DNA of 40,054 nucleotides, taken from Bacilli bacterium. Its GTDB lineage: Bacteria; Bacillota_I; Bacilli_A; RF39; UBA660. This document shows, piece after piece, positions 1 through 7,757 of this stretch. The stretch's first letter is position 1, and each line of letters opens with the position of its first letter. Under the pieces are notes generated by a model. That model was not told the DNA's origin, did not search any database, and worked only from the letters and a program-made list of their open reading frames with translations. The position numbers were made by a program, and so were the translations under genes. The stretch covers positions 1 through 40,054 of the forward strand of contig JAFSFI010000001.1 of assembly GCA_017435255.1 (NCBI GenBank), read 5' to 3'.

Positions 1-1
1 A

Positions 2-2107
2 AAAATAAGCATTGAAGATATGGAAGCAAAACTTTCAGAAATATTAGGAGAAGAAGTTGAAGTTTTTGAAAAAGATAAATATGTTTATATAAAGGATAAT
101 ACCCCTTACTATAGTTATGTTTATTTAACTATGATGGAAGACGGGGTATATGATGTCGTTATTAATGCAAAAGAATCTAATTTATTAGATAAAATTTCTC
201 AAATTTCAGGTTTTGATTATACAGGAAACGACATATATGGAGTAGATAGAACTATCACCATTACGGAGGGTTTACCAGGATTGACTGGCTCAACATATAC
301 TTTTTATGATTCTGACAGGAATATACTTATATTAGATGGAAAAGCTGTAGTAGCTAATGAAAGTTTCGTTGGTACAATTAATCTAGTAGCATATTCTCTA
401 ATGCCTAAAATCCCTCACATTTTTGTTTTGTGCGATAACAACGAATTATCAACTAATTGTGCATATGGCACAGGTACCGACTTTTCTAAAAATGCAATCT
501 TAATAATGCATAATTTTGAAAATGTATATGATTATTATAATGAAATATTGGGGTGTAAATCCTTTGATGGTGAAGGTGGAAAAATTATAGTTACTACAGG
601 TGTATCAGATAAATTTTTTAATTTGCGTACACACGACAATAAACAGGCATCATGGTTAGGCTCTGTAATGTCGGAGTTTATATTTGGCAATAGGGAGGGG
701 GTGTCTTATGCATCTCAACTTGATCTGGTTGCACATGAATATACACATGCTGTATCAGATCATATAGTTAATTTCGTATATGAAAATGAGTCTGGCTCCT
801 TAGATGAAGCATATTCTGATATAATGGGAAGTTTAATTGAAGGGAAAAACTTTCAACTTGGCGAGGGATTTGGTACTGCGAGAGATATGACAAATCCAAA
901 TCAATATGAAGCTCCAGCAATTAAAGGCGGTAAATATTATTTTCCTACTGATACTGAAACATATAATGATGAATGGAAGATGGAAATGGAATTGGGAGAA
1001 GATTGGCAGAGTTGGGATTATGGTGGAATACATACTAATTCTACAGTGGTAAGCCACGCAGCTTATTTGATGTATGACAATGGTGTATTTGAAAGCAAAG
1101 AAGAAATGGCTAAAGTATGGTACAATTCTTTGCATATGTTAAGTCCAACATCTGATTTTGAAGATTGTGCTTTAGCAGTTATAAAAACAGCCAAGAATTT
1201 TGGGTTGAACGAAGATGAAATTAAATTAATAGAAGATGCTTTTGTGACAACAAATATGCTTAGCAGAGAATCTGTAAGTTTATCTGGTAAAGTTACAGAT
1301 AATAGTACAGCTAAAACTATAGGCGGAGTAACGGTAGTAGCTATTAATAAGTTAAATCCTCATGTTAATTATACAGTAACTACAGATAATAACGGTGAGT
1401 ATAAGTTTGAAAAATTACCTATGATGGATTATACGATAACATTTGAAAAGCCTAAATATAAAATGTTGGAGCGAGAAATGATTTTAGGTAAAGGTGATAA
1501 TACTTTGGATGTTAAGCTTACAGCTGTAAAAGAAGGAAATTATAAAAAGTCTGAAATGGTGTTTGTTCTTGATATATCAAAAAGTATGGATGATACAGAT
1601 CCTACGGATGTAAGAAAACAAATAATTGGCAATATAGTATCATCACTAGATTCTAGTGCAGAGGTAGGCCTTGTAGTGTTTGCCAAGACAGGAACAGTGT
1701 TTAACAAAGGATTAAGTAATAAATCAGTAGATAAAAAAATATTAATAACAGATATATTTAATATGACAAATGATAGTGGTTATACTGATAATTCCGGTAC
1801 TAATGGTCGTGAAGGGTTAAATACAGGAATGCAATTATTTGGTTCGACTTCGGATTCTAGAAAATATATTGTATTCTTAACTGATGGAGAAGATAATGAA
1901 GATAGCGGTCCAACATATGGTGAATTAATAGAACAAGCAAATAGTATGAATGTTAGAATTTTAACTATAGGACTAGGAGAAGAAGACCAAATAAATTCAG
2001 AAATATTAAAAAAACTAGCAATAGAAACAAATGGAAAGTACTATTATGCTAATAAGTCTACTAACTTATATGATTTTGATAAAAAGATATTTGAAGAGTT
2101 AGAATAA
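2..2107 (+). CDS. Secreted M4 (thermolysin-like) metalloprotease with C-terminal VWA domain, 5' truncated
   Basis: The reading frame is open to the window edge, so the N-terminus (signal peptide and part of the propeptide) is missing; the first in-frame ATG, at 20, is probably internal. Numbering from that ATG, HEYTH at 239-243 is the zinc motif, E263 in DEAYSD is the third ligand at the spacing known for thermolysin, and H338 in GGIHTNS matches the transition-state histidine. These mark a complete M4 catalytic domain. Residues about 425-505 look like a carboxypeptidase-regulatory/CnaB-like beta-sandwich (GKVTDNSTAKTIGGV). Residues about 514-690 form a von Willebrand A domain with a MIDAS motif, D518-x-S520-x-S522, and a second metal aspartate, D622, in LTDGED. 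The family acts outside the cell; the VWA part probably binds a protein or surface ligand (inference). It ends 19 bases before a lipoprotein gene. Confidence 0.9.
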   Translation, partial: KISIEDMEAKLSEILGEEVEVFEKDKYVYIKDNTPYYSYVYLTMMEDGVYDVVINAKESNLLDKISQISGFDYTGNDIYGVDRTITITEGLPGLTGSTYTFYDSDRNILILDGKAVVANESFVGTINLVAYSLMPKIPHIFVLCDNNELSTNCAYGTGTDFSKNAILIMHNFENVYDYYNEILGCKSFDGEGGKIIVTTGVSDKFFNLRTHDNKQASWLGSVMSEFIFGNREGVSYASQLDLVAHEYTHAVSDHIVNFVYENESGSLDEAYSDIMGSLIEGKNFQLGEGFGTARDMTNPNQYEAPAIKGGKYYFPTDTETYNDEWKMEMELGEDWQSWDYGGIHTNSTVVSHAAYLMYDNGVFESKEEMAKVWYNSLHMLSPTSDFEDCALAVIKTAKNFGLNEDEIKLIEDAFVTTNMLSRESVSLSGKVTDNSTAKTIGGVTVVAINKLNPHVNYTVTTDNNGEYKFEKLPMMDYTITFEKPKYKMLEREMILGKGDNTLDVKLTAVKEGNYKKSEMVFVLDISKSMDDTDPTDVRKQIIGNIVSSLDSSAEVGLVVFAKTGTVFNKGLSNKSVDKKILITDIFNMTNDSGYTDNSGTNGREGLNTGMQLFGSTSDSRKYIVFLTDGEDNEDSGPTYGELIEQANSMNVRILTIGLGEEDQINSEILKKLAIETNGKYYYANKSTNLYDFDKKIFEELE

Positions 2108-2126
2108 AATAATATTGGGTGATCAT

Positions 2127-2420
2127 GTGAAAAAAATAATTTTATGTTTATCTATAATACTGTTGTTAACTGGATGTGGAAAAAAAGAAGAAACTATTAA
2201 ATTAGAATGCGAATTATCTACCACTACTATAACATTAACAATAAATGCAGGAAAAATAATAAAGTATGTAGATAAGATAAATGGAGAAGCATCTGATGAG
2301 GAAATAAATGTATTAAATAATAGCTATTTAGATGGAATAGATGATAATAAAAAGGCAATATCCAAGATGATAGAGGTAATAGCAAGTAATGGTGGAGATT
2401 GTAGACAATATAAAGAGTAG
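2127..2420 (+). CDS. Small predicted lipoprotein
   Basis: This 97-residue product begins MKKIILCLSIILLLTGCGKK, a lipoprotein signal peptide with lipobox LLTGC, so the cysteine should be lipidated and the rest anchored outside the membrane. I chose the GTG at 2127 because GGTGAT lies just upstream; an in-frame TTG at 2115 would put that site inside the gene. The mature part (about 75 residues) is charged, matches no family I recognise, and has a cysteine near its C-terminus. The short gap after the M4 protease suggests co-transcription with it. Confidence 0.7.
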   Translation: MKKIILCLSIILLLTGCGKKEETIKLECELSTTTITLTINAGKIIKYVDKINGEASDEEINVLNNSYLDGIDDNKKAISKMIEVIASNGGDCRQYKE

Positions 2421-2440
2421 AAATACTCTTTTTCTTTTTT
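2412..2440 (+). terminator. Intrinsic terminator after the lipoprotein gene
   Basis: An 8-bp stem (AAAGAGTA/TACTCTTT, loop GAAA) is followed by a T-rich run. The TAG stop codon at 2418-2420 lies inside the hairpin. A weaker hairpin with a T-run follows at about 2517-2547. Confidence 0.8.
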
Positions 2441-2562
2441 ATAAAAATATGATTATATTTATGGAATTTATATTTATAAAAGCAAATTAAAAAAATTGTA
2501 AACTTTTTCATTTGATAAAGTCAAACTATACTTAAGGTTGGCTTTTTCTTTCATTTTGATTA

Positions 2563-2571
2563 TGTTATAAT
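2563..2571 (+). promoter_or_regulatory. Extended -10 promoter for the FAD oxidoreductase pair
   Basis: TGTTATAAT is a perfect extended -10 element; no good -35 box lies 17 bases upstream. The same nonamer occurs at 13070 and 33217, which suggests a common sigma-A promoter type here. Confidence 0.6.
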
Positions 2572-2608
2572 AAGTTTAATAATTCTTTTAATTAATGAGG
2601 TGAAAGCT

Positions 2609-3826
2609 ATGAAAATAGGTATTATTGGAGGTGGAGCATCAGGATTACTTGCTGCTATAGTTTCTAAATCTAAAAATAATGAAGTAATAATATTTGAAAG
2701 AAACAACTTTTGTGGAAAAAAAATTTTAGCAACAGGTAATGGAAGATGTAACTATTGGAATCAAGATCAAAATTTATTACATTACCATAGTACTAATAAT
2801 GAACTTATTAGAAATATAGTTAATGATAATGTTGATAAAAAAGTATTAGAATTCTTTGATAGATTAGGTATAGTACCAAAAATAAAAAATGGTTATTATT
2901 ATCCATTTTCTAATCAAGCAAGCACCATTAAAAATGCACTTATAACTGAGGTAGAAAGATTAGGTATTAAAGTATTAAATAATTTTTTAGTAAAAAATAT
3001 AACAATAAATGATAACGGTTTTACCGTATCGAGTCAAGATGAGAATATAACTGTAGATAAATTAATAATTGCTACTGGTAGTTATGCATCACCTAAGACT
3101 GGATCTGACGGAATGGGATATAATTTTTTAGAAAAGTTTGATCATACAATTATCAAACCACTTCCTAGTTTAGTGCAGTTAAAAACAAAAGGAAACTTCT
3201 TAAAAATGTGGTCAGGTGTTAGAGCCGAAGCAAAAGTAAGTTTATATGAAGATGATAGATTTGTAAGAGAAGAAATAGGAGAATTACAATTAACTAACTA
3301 TGGGATTAGTGGTATATGTGTATTTAATTTATCTAATTATGTAGCTCGTGGACTTGATAATAATAAAAGGGAAGAAATAGTTATTAACTTTATGCCTTTT
3401 ATAAATGACGATAAACTAACTTGGTTTATTAATCAAACAAATTTAACTAATAAAAATATTAAAGAATTACTGTTGTCGGTTTTGAATGAAAAAATAGTAG
3501 AAGTAATTCTTAAAGAAAGTAGATTAAATAGTAATAAATTATTTAATGAAGTAAACGTTAATGAACAAAATATATTAATTAATTACTGTACTAATTTTAA
3601 ATTAGAAGTAATAGGTACTAATTCATTTGATGAAGCACAAGTGTGTGGTGGTGGAGTTAGTTTAGAAGAAATAGACTTATCTACTATGGAGTCTAAAATA
3701 ATAAAAAATTTATATGTAACTGGTGAACTACTAGATATTACAGGTGACTGTGGTGGATATAACTTAGGTATTGCATGGAGAACTGGAATAATAGCAGGAA
3801 TCTCTATTAGAGGTAACAATGATTAG
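2609..3826 (+). CDS. NAD(P)/FAD-dependent oxidoreductase, HI0933/YtfP family
   Basis: The 405-residue product starts with a dinucleotide-binding motif, MKIGIIGGGASGLLAA, followed by FERNNFCGKKILATGNGRCN, the signature of the HI0933/YtfP flavoproteins. Near the C-terminus, TGELLDITGDCGGYNLGIAW closes the FAD site, also typical of the family. Its physiological substrate is not established. The ATG at 2609 follows GAGGTG at a good distance; a GTG at 2600 overlaps that ribosome site and was not used. The last 8 bases overlap the next flavoprotein gene, so the two are probably translationally coupled. Confidence 0.9.
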   Translation: MKIGIIGGGASGLLAAIVSKSKNNEVIIFERNNFCGKKILATGNGRCNYWNQDQNLLHYHSTNNELIRNIVNDNVDKKVLEFFDRLGIVPKIKNGYYYPFSNQASTIKNALITEVERLGIKVLNNFLVKNITINDNGFTVSSQDENITVDKLIIATGSYASPKTGSDGMGYNFLEKFDHTIIKPLPSLVQLKTKGNFLKMWSGVRAEAKVSLYEDDRFVREEIGELQLTNYGISGICVFNLSNYVARGLDNNKREEIVINFMPFINDDKLTWFINQTNLTNKNIKELLLSVLNEKIVEVILKESRLNSNKLFNEVNVNEQNILINYCTNFKLEVIGTNSFDEAQVCGGGVSLEEIDLSTMESKIIKNLYVTGELLDITGDCGGYNLGIAWRTGIIAGISIRGNND

Positions 3827-5402
3827 ATTAAGACAAGTAAAAGTGTCTCTTGATAATAGAGATAAATTATTAAAAAAAGTGGCGAATATATTACATATAA
3901 ATGAAACTGATATAAAGGAATACAAAATAATTAAAGAATCAATTGATGCTAGAAATAAAAGAAATATTTTATTAACTTATGAGATAGATATCTTAGTAGA
4001 TAATGAAGAAGCATTACTAAATAAATATAAAAGCAATGATATATTTATATCTCCTAGTGAAGAATTTATATTTGAAATAACAGGAACAAAAAAACTAAAT
4101 AATAGGCCAATTATTGTAGGAAGTGGTCCAGCTGGATTATTTTGTGCGTATCTTTTATCAGAACATGGATATAATCCGGTTGTTATTGAACGTGGGGAAT
4201 GTGTTGAAGAAAGAGTTAAAAGCATAGAAACTTTTTGGAATAAAGGAAAGTTAAATATTAACTCTAACGTTCAATTTGGAGAAGGTGGAGCTGGAACATT
4301 TTCTGATGGTAAGTTAAATACTTTAGTAAAAGATAAAGAGTTTATTGGAAAAAAAGTATTTGAAATATTCGTAGAAAATGGTGCGCCAAAAGAAATAATG
4401 TATTTAAACAAACCCCATATTGGTACAGATTTATTAAGACAAGTAATTATTAATATGAGACAAAAAATAATATCTATGGGTGGTGAATTTAGATATAATT
4501 CTTGTTTAACTGATATAGAAATTATTAATAATGAGATCAAATTCATAGAAATAAATAACTCTCAAAAAGTAGAATGCGACAATCTAATTTTAGCAACAGG
4601 ACATAGTGCTAGAGATACATTTAAAATGTTATATGACAAAGGAATAAATATGGAAAGTAAACCTTTTGCAGTAGGTCTTCGTATTGAACATCCACAAGAA
4701 ATGATTAACAAGAGTCAGTATGGAATTAGTTATCATCCATATTTAGGACAAGCTAGTTATAAATTAACTTATAAAGCATCGGATGGTAGAGGTGTATATT
4801 CCTTCTGTATGTGTCCAGGAGGATATGTTGTTAATGCCTCTAGCGAAGAAGGTCACTTAGTTGTAAACGGAATGAGTAATCACAATAGAGATAGCAAAAA
4901 TGCCAACAGTGCGATAGTAGTAACCGTTAGTCCAAAAGACTTTGGAAATAATCCAATGGATGGAATTGAGTATCAAAGAAGACTAGAAAGTCTAGCATAT
5001 CAATTAGGTAATGGTAAAATACCTTTACAATTATATAAGGATTTTTGTGACAACAAAAAATCTACAACTTTAGGTAGTGTTAAAGCTATAACAAAGGGAG
5101 ACTATACATTGTCTAATTTAAATGAAATATTACCAGATTATATTTCTTCATCTATTAAAGAAGCAATTCCTATCTTTGATAAAAAAATACAAGGATTTGC
5201 AAGAGGTGATGCCTTGCTTTTGGGTATAGAATCAAGAACATCGTCTCCCATTAAAATAATAAGAAATGATAACTATGAATCTAATGTTTTAGGAGTATAT
5301 CCTATAGGAGAAGGTGCTGGCTATGCTGGAGGTATTACAACTTCGGCAATAGACGGAGTTAAAATGGCCCTGAAATTTGCGAAAATATATAATAATGATT
5401 AA
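3819..5402 (+). CDS. Uncharacterised FAD-dependent dehydrogenase, COG2509 type
   Basis: This 527-residue protein has an N-terminal extension of about 90 residues and then the FAD motif PIIVGSGPAGLFCAYLLSE. GEGGAGTFSDGKLNT and a C-terminal GEGAGYAGGITTSAIDG are hallmarks of the COG2509 dehydrogenases. CMCPGGYVVNA is another conserved block. The family is widespread in Firmicutes and its substrate is unknown. The start codon lies inside the end of the preceding HI0933-type gene, so both are made from one message. Two flavoproteins together suggest a shared redox task, but nothing in the sequence identifies it. Confidence 0.88.
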   Translation: MIRLRQVKVSLDNRDKLLKKVANILHINETDIKEYKIIKESIDARNKRNILLTYEIDILVDNEEALLNKYKSNDIFISPSEEFIFEITGTKKLNNRPIIVGSGPAGLFCAYLLSEHGYNPVVIERGECVEERVKSIETFWNKGKLNINSNVQFGEGGAGTFSDGKLNTLVKDKEFIGKKVFEIFVENGAPKEIMYLNKPHIGTDLLRQVIINMRQKIISMGGEFRYNSCLTDIEIINNEIKFIEINNSQKVECDNLILATGHSARDTFKMLYDKGINMESKPFAVGLRIEHPQEMINKSQYGISYHPYLGQASYKLTYKASDGRGVYSFCMCPGGYVVNASSEEGHLVVNGMSNHNRDSKNANSAIVVTVSPKDFGNNPMDGIEYQRRLESLAYQLGNGKIPLQLYKDFCDNKKSTTLGSVKAITKGDYTLSNLNEILPDYISSSIKEAIPIFDKKIQGFARGDALLLGIESRTSSPIKIIRNDNYESNVLGVYPIGEGAGYAGGITTSAIDGVKMALKFAKIYNND

Positions 5403-5411
5403 CTTTATTTG

Positions 5412-5440
5412 TTGACAAAACTATTTTTTATTGTTAGCAT
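5412..5440 (+). promoter_or_regulatory. Sigma-A promoter of the 5470-7706 operon
   Basis: TTGACA (5412-5417), a 17-base spacer and TAGCAT (5435-5440). Transcription would start near 5447, which rules out the in-frame start at 5431 and supports the ATG at 5470. Confidence 0.7.
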
Positions 5441-5469
5441 ATATGACAAGTTTTAACAGGGGTAGAATT

Positions 5470-6099
5470 ATGAGAAAAAGTGAACGTTTTGAAATGAAAC
5501 TATATGAAAAATTAGGTGTTAAAGGCTTTCAAAAATTAGTTTTTAAACTTGAAAAAGTGATTCATTTTAAAGATAAGAAAAAGAATATTAATTATCATAT
5601 TAAAAATAGCAGTGTTGATGAGTTAAAGGCATTTAAAAAATATTTATATTATAATGGCGTCATACACGTTAGAAACAGTATTGGATTAGTTGGATTCTTA
5701 GCGTTTCAGCAACTTTTCTTGAGCAATTGGTTACTACTTTATATTGTTCCTTCTCTAACTAAGAATCTTTATTGTGTTATGCTTCAAAGATACAATTATT
5801 TAAGAATTGATAGGGTGATTGAACAAAAGCAGTCAAGAATATTAAAAAAGGCAGAAAAAAAGAAAGAAGATTTTATCGAAGAAAATAAAGAAGCAATTGA
5901 AAAAGCAAAAACTAATGATAATACATTAAATCAAATTCAAACATTAAGAAAATTTTTAGAAGGAAAGGAAGATGCTTATTTAGATGCGTCATCTGTTGAA
6001 ACACTGAGGTTGCTAAGGGATTTTATGCAACACCAACAGCCTCATAATAATTTTAATGAAGATAAAGGTGCACATGTAAAGAAGATAGGAGGTAGATAG
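5470..6099 (+). CDS. Unrecognised membrane-associated protein, first of three
   Basis: This 209-residue protein is not confidently recognised. The ATG at 5470 follows AGGGG and lies downstream of the promoter. Residues 1-70 are basic. A hydrophobic stretch at about 75-105 (GLVGFLAFQQLFLSNWLLLY) probably spans or enters the membrane. The following LYCVMLQRYNYLRI resembles the C-terminal motif of the CrtO-like acyltransferase family (glycosyl-4,4'-diaponeurosporenoate acyltransferase), but the rest does not, so I do not assign that function. The C-terminal third is a charged, probably coiled-coil region (QSRILKKAEKKKEDFIEENK). It sits 1 base before the next gene. Confidence 0.6.
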   Translation: MRKSERFEMKLYEKLGVKGFQKLVFKLEKVIHFKDKKKNINYHIKNSSVDELKAFKKYLYYNGVIHVRNSIGLVGFLAFQQLFLSNWLLLYIVPSLTKNLYCVMLQRYNYLRIDRVIEQKQSRILKKAEKKKEDFIEENKEAIEKAKTNDNTLNQIQTLRKFLEGKEDAYLDASSVETLRLLRDFMQHQQPHNNFNEDKGAHVKKIGGR

Positions 6100-6100
6100 T

Positions 6101-6643
6101 ATGTCAAAAGGAGATAAAGTAGGATCAATTTTAGGCGCTTTAGGTGGAACAGCAACATTAGGATTTAGTGGTTTTTTTGGATATTTATCAGCAGATACAT
6201 TGTCACAACAATTGAGTAGTGGTGCTGGTGTAGGGGATTTTGGTGCAAGTACTACCGAATCTGGAGAGGGTATGACTGAGATCGCTGATGGCAATTTACC
6301 AGCATTAACTACGGTAGGTGGATTACTTAGTGTTTTTTCTGGTTCTTCTTCTGAAGCTCCCGATGCTATTATAGAAGTTTTCACGCATAACACAAAACCT
6401 TATAGTGTGGTAGAAAATAAAGCAAAAAACATATATGATCGCTATGATAGAAACCATGAACCAGCAAAAGATGAGGGTGTTTCATTAGTTACAACAGATC
6501 CTGCTGTTACTACTTTAGTTAATGATATAATATCAGGTGCTAGTTCTAAAGAAGAAATATTAACAAATTTAAGGGTTTTAGAAAGCATAATCTCATCACA
6601 AGAAGATTCCAAAGTAATGAGTAAAAGATATGGAAAAAACTAA
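6101..6643 (+). CDS. Unrecognised protein with glycine-rich hydrophobic N-terminus
   Basis: The 180-residue product is unknown. A strong AGGAGG site precedes the ATG. Residues 5-30 (DKVGSILGALGGTATLGFSG) form a glycine-rich hydrophobic segment that could insert in a membrane, followed by a Ser/Gly-rich linker and a second mildly hydrophobic stretch near 63-80. The C-terminal half is soluble and helical. It overlaps the next gene by 14 bases, which points to coupled translation within a three-gene operon. Confidence 0.6.
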   Translation: MSKGDKVGSILGALGGTATLGFSGFFGYLSADTLSQQLSSGAGVGDFGASTTESGEGMTEIADGNLPALTTVGGLLSVFSGSSSEAPDAIIEVFTHNTKPYSVVENKAKNIYDRYDRNHEPAKDEGVSLVTTDPAVTTLVNDIISGASSKEEILTNLRVLESIISSQEDSKVMSKRYGKN

Positions 6644-7706
6644 CAAAAAAACAGTAGAAGAAATTATAACCACAATATTTAATGATGTTGTGGAAGAACA
6701 CGATTTACAAGATGTAGCTGTTCTTAAAATAATTAATTCTAAATTTAGACCAGCAGGTTCAGTTGTTATTAAAAAAAATGCTGACAAGGTTACTATACGG
6801 GTTAATAAAAATAAAGTTTCTAAAGCTAAAACCACTAGTGTTAATATGATATATCAAGCATATCAAATTATTTCACACGAAAAGGAACACGTAAAAACAA
6901 TTCATTGTACAAAAAGTAAAGATTTTTATAGCTATGAACATTTACTTGCTCTTATGGAATATTTATATTATGCGAATAGATACAATGTTGATTTTGAAAA
7001 TATTTCATTTGATATTATTTCTTCATTTTTAATAAAAGCACAACTAAATAAAAACTATGATTTATCTCCCGGAGAAATAATTGCTAACCTTAATAGCTAT
7101 ATACAATTATATGAAAAATTTGAAGGTGGTTTTTCAAAGGAAACTGAAGACAATTTTTCATCTATAATTTCATCATTAAATTTTTTAAATGATAATATGG
7201 AAGTATATTATAATGAGTTTGGTGAACCAATTAACCGTTTTATGATATTTGTTACTAATACCGGCGCATATATAAGAAAAAATCCTAAAGTATATGATCA
7301 ATATCAGATATTATCACATTTATTTGAAAGAGATGGTTCTTTAAAAAGCATATATGAAATATATTCAAATATTAATAATGAAAATGAACCAATGTATCAA
7401 AAAATTATGACTAGTTATCTAACATCAATAGATTGTGATTATAGTGAGTATTTATCAGATAATGGTTTCAAAAGTTATATTGAAAAATTGATGGGAAATT
7501 ATATAACTGGTACTATAGATTACTATAATAATTTAAATAAAGGTTTATTATTTGTTGACAGTAAAAAGCCTTTATCTGATAATTTAATTTTAAAGAAGAA
7601 AAATGTTCAAATAATAACTAGATTAGCTAATAAGTATAATTTACATTTATCAAGTGGAACAATCATAGATAGTAATAATGTTTATGTTAATAAGTTAACA
7701 ATATAA
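6630..7706 (+). CDS. Unrecognised protein with an HEKEH motif, third of three
   Basis: This is a 358-residue soluble protein with no signal peptide or clear membrane segment. Residues about 80-95 read AYQIISHEKEHVKTI. HEKEH fits the bare HExxH pattern of zinc peptidases and is preceded by a hydrophobic helix, as in those enzymes, but the two middle residues are charged, unlike most true sites. No obvious third ligand can be picked out. The remainder is helical and asparagine/tyrosine rich. No terminator separates it from the penicillin-binding protein gene 51 bases downstream, so read-through into the cell-wall genes is possible. Confidence 0.6.
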   Translation: MEKTNKKTVEEIITTIFNDVVEEHDLQDVAVLKIINSKFRPAGSVVIKKNADKVTIRVNKNKVSKAKTTSVNMIYQAYQIISHEKEHVKTIHCTKSKDFYSYEHLLALMEYLYYANRYNVDFENISFDIISSFLIKAQLNKNYDLSPGEIIANLNSYIQLYEKFEGGFSKETEDNFSSIISSLNFLNDNMEVYYNEFGEPINRFMIFVTNTGAYIRKNPKVYDQYQILSHLFERDGSLKSIYEIYSNINNENEPMYQKIMTSYLTSIDCDYSEYLSDNGFKSYIEKLMGNYITGTIDYYNNLNKGLLFVDSKKPLSDNLILKKKNVQIITRLANKYNLHLSSGTIIDSNNVYVNKLTI

Positions 7707-7757
7707 GAAAATTAAATAAAAACATATTTTTCACATATAAATTAATAGGTGAAGGAT

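Noticed and set aside
833..1135. Minus-strand open frame inside the M4 protease gene
   Set aside because: It is a shadow of a well-supported gene and has no ribosome site or recognisable product.
5470..6099. Assignment as a carotenoid-type (CrtO-like) acyltransferase
   Set aside because: Only a short motif (LQRYNYLRI) fits; the N- and C-terminal parts do not, and no carotenoid genes are near.
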